Source: Candidatus Sumerlaeota bacterium
Lineage (GTDB): Bacteria > UBP6 > UBA1177
Length of the DNA: 6,910 nt
Assembly: GCA_007136595.1 (NCBI GenBank)
Contig: SLGQ01000199.1
Span: forward strand, 1 to 6,910
Direction of reading: 5' to 3'
In this document: positions 1 to 4,765 of the stretch, piece by piece
Position numbering within the stretch: position 1 is the first letter of the stretch
How the letters are laid out: the number at the start of each line of letters is the position of its first letter
The notes under the pieces: model-generated
The model's input: the letters and a program-made list of their open reading frames with translations, nothing else
What the model was told of the DNA's origin: nothing
The model's database searches: none
Made by a program: the position numbers and the translations under genes

Positions 1-18
1 AAAATACACTCGTATAAG

Positions 19-24
19 AGAGGA
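19..24 (+). promoter_or_regulatory. Ribosome binding site of the porin gene
   Basis: AGAGGA lies six bases before the ATG at 31 and supports that start. Only 30 bases precede the gene, so its promoter is not visible. Confidence 0.6.
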
Positions 25-30
25 TGACTT

Positions 31-1509
31 ATGAAAATTTTGTTCTTTATTTTTATCCTGATCTTTTCTCAAATTCTTTTTTCGCAAGAAGCGCAAACTG
101 AGGAACCCGAGGAAAACAACGATCAGGAACTTGAAGAAGCGGCAGAGCCCGAACAGACCAACGAACAATCTATTGTTGCTGAAGAGGAATCTGCGATCGA
201 GCAAGAGGAGCCTGTTGTCGAGCAGGAAGAGCCTTCTGTTGCGGCAGAGGAGCTCTCTCAACTAAAAGAAGAACTTTCTTCCCTGAAAAAAGAGTTTCTC
301 CTTTTAAAAGAAACTGTTTCTGCAGAAAAAGAACTGAAACCGGAACCCGAGCTTGAGCCTGTTTCAGAGGATGTTCCTGAAAAAGAAGAAAGAAAGGCTG
401 TCAGGATAAAACCTTACGGTTTTGTTGAACTTTACGGATATGGAAATGATGCACAATTTCTGTCAAATGATTTGATGGTCTATGTTGTTGATGAAGACCG
501 GTCTGTTTTTGGAATGAGTGCAAGGAACACCAGACTGGGGCTTGAAATTTCTGTTCCGTATATTGAGAAGGTTGATCTTTCTGCGATAGTTGAAATAGAT
601 TTTGTGGGGTCGCTTCCTGATACAGGAAATGCTGAAACCAGCACAGGTTTAAGGATGAGACACGCTTTTTTTAAAGCATCTAAAACTTTCAGCTCTGATA
701 CAACGCTTGCTTTAAAAGCCGGTCAGACATGGGCTACAGCAATAATACCGATCTTCCCCAATATGATAAATCCTGCCGGAGGGTGGGGTGCCGGCAATCT
801 CTGGAACAGACTCCCATTGGCAGAGCTTGAACTTGCCCAGAAAGCGGGAAACTTTGATCTCGGGCTTAAAGGATCGGTAGTAAAGCCGATAACAGGAACA
901 AGTGCCAACAGAAGAAACTTCATAGAAATAAATATTGATGCAGGAGAAGCTTCTAATTGGCCCAGTTTGCAGGGACAGCTTTATTTGAAGTTTAAAATGC
1001 CGTCTATCGATGTTTTCTGGGCGGCAGGTGGAGCTTACGGAAGGGAAGACTATACATCCGGTGTGAAGGTCAACAACGGAGATGATATTCTTTTTGGAAA
1101 TGAAGTGGAAGTATGGATGTTCAACACTGCTTTAAAAATTGTTCACAAATATGCAGAACTTCAAGGAAAATATTTCCTTGGGGAAAACCTTGATATGTTT
1201 GGATATTTCGGCGGAAGTGTTGTCAAGGAAAATGGAATAGTGACCGAATCTATGAGAGCAACAGGGTTCTGGGCTGAACTTACAATGAAACCTTTAAATA
1301 AACTGAGGCTTTCTGTCGGAATGGGTTCGGAATATAACGATCATGAACAGGCGGTTTATAACCAGAATGATGTTTTCTGGCTTTCACTTTTCTACACCTT
1401 TTTTGACCATATAACTCCCGGTTTTCAGTGGCAACAGGTGATAACAGAAAAAAACAGTGTTAAGCAGACAGGAAACTCATATATGGGCAGCCTTAAATTT
1501 TCTTTCTGA
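31..1509 (+). CDS. Porin-like outer-membrane beta-barrel protein, probably DcaP-like
   Basis: 492 aa. Residues 1-18 form a hydrophobic signal peptide (MKILFFIFILIFSQILFS) with likely cleavage before QEAQ. Residues 19 to about 74 are acidic, Glu/Pro/Gln-rich low complexity including a tandem EQEEPxV unit. Residues 75-102 (LSQLKEELSSLKKEFLLLKE) have leucine-heptad spacing and probably form a trimerising coiled coil. From about residue 124 (VRIKPYGFVELYGY) to the end the chain alternates polar and hydrophobic residues with many aromatics and glycines, as in a beta barrel, and ends in Phe (SLKFSF), the usual outer-membrane insertion signature. A coiled coil followed by a KPYGFVEL-like first strand and an NTRLGLEI-like segment recalls DcaP-family trimeric porins, which admit small anionic or aromatic compounds; that family call is from memory of the pattern. 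The start ATG has AGAGGA six bases upstream. A 98-base gap separates it from the redox operon, so a functional link is possible but unproven. The alternative is another phosphate- or carbohydrate-selective porin. Confidence 0.85.
   Translation: MKILFFIFILIFSQILFSQEAQTEEPEENNDQELEEAAEPEQTNEQSIVAEEESAIEQEEPVVEQEEPSVAAEELSQLKEELSSLKKEFLLLKETVSAEKELKPEPELEPVSEDVPEKEERKAVRIKPYGFVELYGYGNDAQFLSNDLMVYVVDEDRSVFGMSARNTRLGLEISVPYIEKVDLSAIVEIDFVGSLPDTGNAETSTGLRMRHAFFKASKTFSSDTTLALKAGQTWATAIIPIFPNMINPAGGWGAGNLWNRLPLAELELAQKAGNFDLGLKGSVVKPITGTSANRRNFIEINIDAGEASNWPSLQGQLYLKFKMPSIDVFWAAGGAYGREDYTSGVKVNNGDDILFGNEVEVWMFNTALKIVHKYAELQGKYFLGENLDMFGYFGGSVVKENGIVTESMRATGFWAELTMKPLNKLRLSVGMGSEYNDHEQAVYNQNDVFWLSLFYTFFDHITPGFQWQQVITEKNSVKQTGNSYMGSLKFSF
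198..239 (+). repeat. Two-copy imperfect 21-bp tandem repeat inside the porin gene
   Basis: CGAGCAAGAGGAGCCTGTTG(T) at 198-218 is followed directly by CGAGCAGGAAGAGCCTTCTG(T) at 219-239, with 17 of 21 bases identical. It encodes the doubled EQEEPxV unit in the acidic periplasmic segment. The in-frame unit length means copy number could change without a frameshift. Confidence 0.75.
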
Positions 1510-1536
1510 AATAAATTTTACAAAGCAGATTATATT

Positions 1537-1566
1537 TTGTAGATTGAGTTTCGTATGTTTTATACA
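1537..1566 (+). promoter_or_regulatory. Weak sigma70-type promoter candidate for the oxidoreductase operon
   Basis: TTGTAG (1537-1542) and TATACA (1561-1566) are separated by 18 bases and lie 42 bases before the ATG at 1608. Both hexamers match the consensus only partly (TTG and TATA). The -10 candidate sits inside the inverted repeats at 1552-1579, an arrangement that would suit an operator. This is a guess from position and composition. Confidence 0.22.
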
Positions 1567-1579
1567 TACGGATATGTAT
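1552..1579. promoter_or_regulatory. Two overlapping inverted repeats upstream of the oxidoreductase operon
   Basis: CGTATGT (1552-1558) pairs perfectly with ACATACG (1564-1570) across a 5-base loop. ATACATA (1562-1568) pairs perfectly with TATGTAT (1573-1579) across a 4-base loop. The two share the middle arm, so only one hairpin can form at a time; as DNA they give three alternating copies of a TATGTA-like half-site. They lie in the only intergenic gap of the window, 28 bases before the start at 1608. An operator or a 5'-UTR switch is possible. A rho-independent terminator is less likely because the stems are AT-rich and no T-run follows directly (the nearest, 1586-1591, is 6 bases past the second arm). 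Confidence 0.4.
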
Positions 1580-1597
1580 TCCCAGTTTTTTGAACAC

Positions 1598-1602
1598 GGA
1601 GG
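1598..1602 (+). promoter_or_regulatory. Shine-Dalgarno site that fixes the first operon start at 1608
   Basis: GGAGG is followed five bases later by ATG at 1608. A TTG at 1590 in the same frame would extend the protein by six residues, but this ribosome site would then lie inside the coding region. The ATG is therefore preferred. The same GGAGGTG heptamer precedes the next two genes. Confidence 0.8.
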
Positions 1603-1607
1603 TGGTT

Positions 1608-2888
1608 ATGTCCGGAAATCGTATTGCCGAAATGAAAAAGGCTCACAAGGTCATTTCTTCGTTTAATTTTGAACCTGCCAAACTCAACAGAGGTTATGCT
1701 GACAGAACTTTGAGGGTTGACATCTCAAGTGGAGAGATATCCATTTTTCCCGTTACAGACCAGATGAAACAGCTCTGGACAGGTGGAAAAGGATTCGATC
1801 TCTGGCTTACCTTACAGGAGGTAAATGAAAATACAAAATGGGACAGTCCTGAAAATCCGATATGTATGTGCAGCGGTCCTCTTGGAGGTACAACTTCTTT
1901 CCCTGGATCGGGAAAAACTCTTTGCACTGCCATCTCACCACTTACAGACGGTATAATGGACTGTAATGTCGGTGGATATTTTGGTCCATTTCTTAAATTT
2001 GCAGGCTTTGATGCTATAACCATAGTTGGAAAAGCCGAAAAAGATGTGATTCTGTTCATAGATTCGATAAACAGGAAAGTAACAATAGAAGAAGCTCCGC
2101 TTGAAAGTGTTGACAGCCATGTTCTTGCTGAAGAACTTACTGAAATGTATGCAGATAATGAAATCCAGAAAAGGAACATATCTGTTGTGTCTGCAGGAAA
2201 AGCCGCAGAACATACAAGGATGGGAATTCTCAATTTCTCTTTCTACGACTGGAGAAGAAAAGTTGCAAGACTTAAACAGGCTGGAAGAGGAGGACTTGGC
2301 ACAGTTCTCAGGAACAAAAAAATTAAAGCTGTGGTTATAAAAAGTGAAGGTGTAAATCCTGCATGGCGTGTTGAAGAAAGCAAGGTTGCGCACCTTATAA
2401 CACCGAAAAAACTTCCTGAATGTGATTGCGGAGCTGAAATAGTCCAGATCTGCAAAAAATGGGAAAACAAAAAAGAGTTCGTTATTGAAATGCTTCAGGA
2501 TGTTCAGGACAGATACAGATGTATCCCTGAAAAAGCTCTTGATATTATTCAGTCTCAGACAAATACCCCTAAAGCTTATCTTTATCACATTGCAACTTTC
2601 TATAAAGCATTCAGTCTTGAAAAAAGAGGTGAAAAAACTATTCAGGTTTGCATGGGAACTGCCTGTCATGTCAAAGGTGCAGCAAAGATACTTGATAATT
2701 TTGAAAGGATACTCGGCGTGAAATCGGGCGAAACCACTCCTGACGGCAAGTTCACTCTTGAAGCTGTTGCATGTCTTGGAGCTTGTTCAATAGCGCCTGT
2801 TGTAAAAGTTGGTGAAAAAGTTTATGGAGGGGTGACGGTCAACAAACTTGAAAAACTTGTTGCTGACAGCGAAGGAGGTGCAAAATGA
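1608..2888 (+). CDS. Fusion protein: AOR N-terminal domain plus NuoE/HydC-like [2Fe-2S] domain
   Basis: 426 aa from the ATG at 1608. Residues about 30-245 are an aldehyde ferredoxin oxidoreductase N-terminal domain: LRVDISSGEI, GGKGFDLWL, SGPLGGTTSFPGSGKT (with K103 in the SGK position where the family usually has SGR), SPLTDGIMDCNVGGYFGPFL, AGFDAITIVGKAE and AGRGGLGTVLRNKKIKAV (from residue 225). In AOR this domain forms the base of the bis-pterin cofactor site. Residues about 246-285 are a linker. Residues about 286-426 are a NuoE/HydC-type thioredoxin-like domain with a [2Fe-2S] site C348-x4-C353 and C389-x3-C393. No AOR domains 2/3 follow; they are in the third gene of the operon. The last codons hold the GGAGGTG of the next gene, and the ATGA overlap suggests coupled translation and equal subunit amounts. 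Inferred role: the E-type electron-transfer subunit, contributing half of the tungstopterin pocket. Domain calls are strong; the function of the fusion is inference. Confidence 0.93.
   Translation: MSGNRIAEMKKAHKVISSFNFEPAKLNRGYADRTLRVDISSGEISIFPVTDQMKQLWTGGKGFDLWLTLQEVNENTKWDSPENPICMCSGPLGGTTSFPGSGKTLCTAISPLTDGIMDCNVGGYFGPFLKFAGFDAITIVGKAEKDVILFIDSINRKVTIEEAPLESVDSHVLAEELTEMYADNEIQKRNISVVSAGKAAEHTRMGILNFSFYDWRRKVARLKQAGRGGLGTVLRNKKIKAVVIKSEGVNPAWRVEESKVAHLITPKKLPECDCGAEIVQICKKWENKKEFVIEMLQDVQDRYRCIPEKALDIIQSQTNTPKAYLYHIATFYKAFSLEKRGEKTIQVCMGTACHVKGAAKILDNFERILGVKSGETTPDGKFTLEAVACLGACSIAPVVKVGEKVYGGVTVNKLEKLVADSEGGAK
2874..2879 (+). promoter_or_regulatory. Ribosome binding site of the NuoF/HydB-like gene
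   Basis: GGAGGT within the final codons of the preceding gene, five bases before the ATG at 2885. It explains how the overlapping start (ATGA) can be used efficiently. Confidence 0.8.
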
Positions 2889-4765
2889 GTAAAATTACAA
2901 AATCCGATCTCCAGAAAATAGCACAAAATGAAATGCTGAAGCAGACTTCCTATAAAGGAATGATAATGGTATGCACCGGTACTGGCTGTGTTGCGACCGG
3001 CGGTTTTGACATCAGGGACATTTTCAATGAAACAATAAAAAAACATGGCATAGAAAAAGATTGGATAGCGATAGGTACAGGTTGCAACGGTTTCTGTGCA
3101 GTCGGACCGATTGCCGTTATTCAGCCGCAAGGTGTTTTTTATCAGAAAATTGAACCGTCAGACATAGAAGAAATAGTAAAAGAACACATGATCGGTGGAA
3201 AAGTTGTTGAAAGACTTCTCCATAAGGATCCTGTAACAGGTGCGATAAATGAAAAAATGGAAGAGATTCCTTTCTTTTCAAAACAGCAGCTCATAGCTCT
3301 TCGTAACAAAGGACTTATTGATCCTGAAAATATAGATCACTATATAGCAAGAGGCGGATACACCGCATTAAAAAGTGTTCTGGAACTCAATGATCCTGAA
3401 AGGACGATACAGGAAGTGATAAAAAGCGGGATCAGAGGAAGAGGGGGCGGCGGTTTCCCTGCAGGAGTGAAATGGGAATCGGGGAGAAAAGCGGCAATTG
3501 CCCGTAATGAAGAGATATTTATAGTTTGCAATGCCGATGAAGGTGACCCCGGAGCATATATGGATAGATCCATAATTGAAACCGATCCCCATTCAGTTAT
3601 TGAAGGGATGCTCATAGGTGCTTTTGCAACCGGTTCAAAAGAAGGTTACATATATCTCAGAAAGGAATATCCGCTTGCTCTTACAAGATTTGAAGTTGCA
3701 ATTAAGCAGGCAAGAGATTACGGTCTGCTTGGAGATAACATATTGGGAACAGACTTCGGTTTTGATATAACTGTACACAGAGGAGCAGGAGCTTTTGTAT
3801 GTGGTGAAAGTTCAGCTCTGATGGCTTCAATGGCGGGTCTTCCCGGTGAACCGAGAGCAAAATATATAAGAAGTGTTGAATATGGATACAAAGATAAGCC
3901 GACAGTTCTCAACAATGTTGAAACATGGGCGAACATTCCTCCGATCATAGAAAAAGGTGCAGATTGGTTTGCATCTATCGGAACAGGTGATGTGAAAGAA
4001 AATCCATGGAACGGTTCAAGCGGAACAAAAGTTTTTTCTCTTGTTGGAGATATAAGGAATACTGGTCTTGTTGAAGTTCCGATGGGAATAACTTTGAGAG
4101 AGATCATTGACGAGATCGGTGGCGGAGTTCCTGATGGAAGGAAATTCAAAGCAGTTCAGACAGGAGGTCCAAGCGGCGGTTGTATTCCTGGATCACTTCT
4201 TGATATGCAGGTTGATTTTGACACTCTTACAAAAGCAGGTTCCATGATGGGATCAGGCGGCATGATAGTTATGAACGACAAAACCTGTATGGTCGATGTC
4301 GCAAGATACTTCATAGATTTCCTTGTTGATGAAAGTTGCGGAAAATGTACTCCGTGCAGAGAAGGACTTTTTGCGATGAAGGGGATACTTGAGAACATCT
4401 GTAACGGAAAAGGAAAGGAAGGCGATATAGAAAGGCTTGAAGAGCTTAGTGCCACAGTAATTGACGCATCTTTATGCGGACTTGGAACAAGTGCGCCCAA
4501 TCCTGTTTTGAGCACGATACAGTATTTCAAGGATGAATATGATGAGCATATAAAAGACAAAAAATGCCGTGCCGGAATATGTAAAGACCTGATTGTTTAT
4601 TCGATAAATGAAAAATGTGTAGGCTGTACTGCATGTGCAAAAGCCTGTCCTGAAAAATGTATTACAGGAGAGGTCAAAGGGATGCACTATATTGACAAGG
4701 AAAAGTGTATTAAATGCGGGATCTGTGTTGAAACCTGCAAATTTGATGCAGTGGAGGTGAAGTGA
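2885..4765 (+). CDS. NuoF/HydB-like NAD(P)H:acceptor oxidoreductase subunit (FMN, multiple Fe-S)
   Basis: 626 aa, the long HydB-type form rather than the roughly 430 aa of complex I NuoF. Residues 1-115 are a thioredoxin-like domain with [2Fe-2S] ligands C30-x4-C35 and C67-x3-C71. The NADH/FMN core follows: glycine-rich GIRGRGGGGFPAGVKW (182-197), CNADEGDPGAYMDRS (215 on) and GAGAFVCGESSALMAS (300 on). An SLBB-like segment lies at about 385-465. The NuoF [4Fe-4S] site is SCGKCTPCREG (C485, C488, C491) plus C531. H555-x5-C561-x4-C566 resembles the HydB region described as a metal site. Two ferredoxin-type [4Fe-4S] motifs end the protein: C578/581/584/588 and C608/611/614/618. In HydABC-type enzymes this subunit oxidises or reduces NAD(P)H at FMN and can bifurcate electrons to ferredoxin; here the partner would be the split AOR. 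Its stop overlaps the next start (TGATG). NADH versus NADPH preference cannot be read from the sequence. Confidence 0.95.
   Translation: MSKITKSDLQKIAQNEMLKQTSYKGMIMVCTGTGCVATGGFDIRDIFNETIKKHGIEKDWIAIGTGCNGFCAVGPIAVIQPQGVFYQKIEPSDIEEIVKEHMIGGKVVERLLHKDPVTGAINEKMEEIPFFSKQQLIALRNKGLIDPENIDHYIARGGYTALKSVLELNDPERTIQEVIKSGIRGRGGGGFPAGVKWESGRKAAIARNEEIFIVCNADEGDPGAYMDRSIIETDPHSVIEGMLIGAFATGSKEGYIYLRKEYPLALTRFEVAIKQARDYGLLGDNILGTDFGFDITVHRGAGAFVCGESSALMASMAGLPGEPRAKYIRSVEYGYKDKPTVLNNVETWANIPPIIEKGADWFASIGTGDVKENPWNGSSGTKVFSLVGDIRNTGLVEVPMGITLREIIDEIGGGVPDGRKFKAVQTGGPSGGCIPGSLLDMQVDFDTLTKAGSMMGSGGMIVMNDKTCMVDVARYFIDFLVDESCGKCTPCREGLFAMKGILENICNGKGKEGDIERLEELSATVIDASLCGLGTSAPNPVLSTIQYFKDEYDEHIKDKKCRAGICKDLIVYSINEKCVGCTACAKACPEKCITGEVKGMHYIDKEKCIKCGICVETCKFDAVEVK
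4753..4757 (+). promoter_or_regulatory. Shine-Dalgarno site choosing ATG 4765 over GTG 4762
   Basis: GGAGG lies seven bases before ATG 4765 but only four before the in-frame GTG at 4762. Spacing and codon both favour the ATG, which overlaps the previous stop by one base (TGATG). Confidence 0.65.

Noticed and set aside
1517..1543. Rho-independent terminator after the porin gene
   Set aside because: TACAAA/TTTGTA can pair around 1519-1541, but the stem is AT-rich with G-T pairs and has no T-run after it.
1590..1607. TTG start at 1590 for the AOR_N-NuoE fusion
   Set aside because: The GGAGG at 1598-1602 would be inside the coding region; ATG 1608 has ideal spacing and the six extra residues show no homology to the domain.
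1457..1666. Small + strand frame bridging the porin end and the operon start
   Set aside because: It overlaps the end of one real gene and the start of another in a different frame, has no homology and no ribosome site.
1694..2233. Antisense reading frames inside the oxidoreductase genes (also 1935-2669, 3718-4149, 5515-6018)
   Set aside because: They lie opposite strongly conserved domains, have no recognisable motifs and no convincing ribosome sites; they look like coding shadows.
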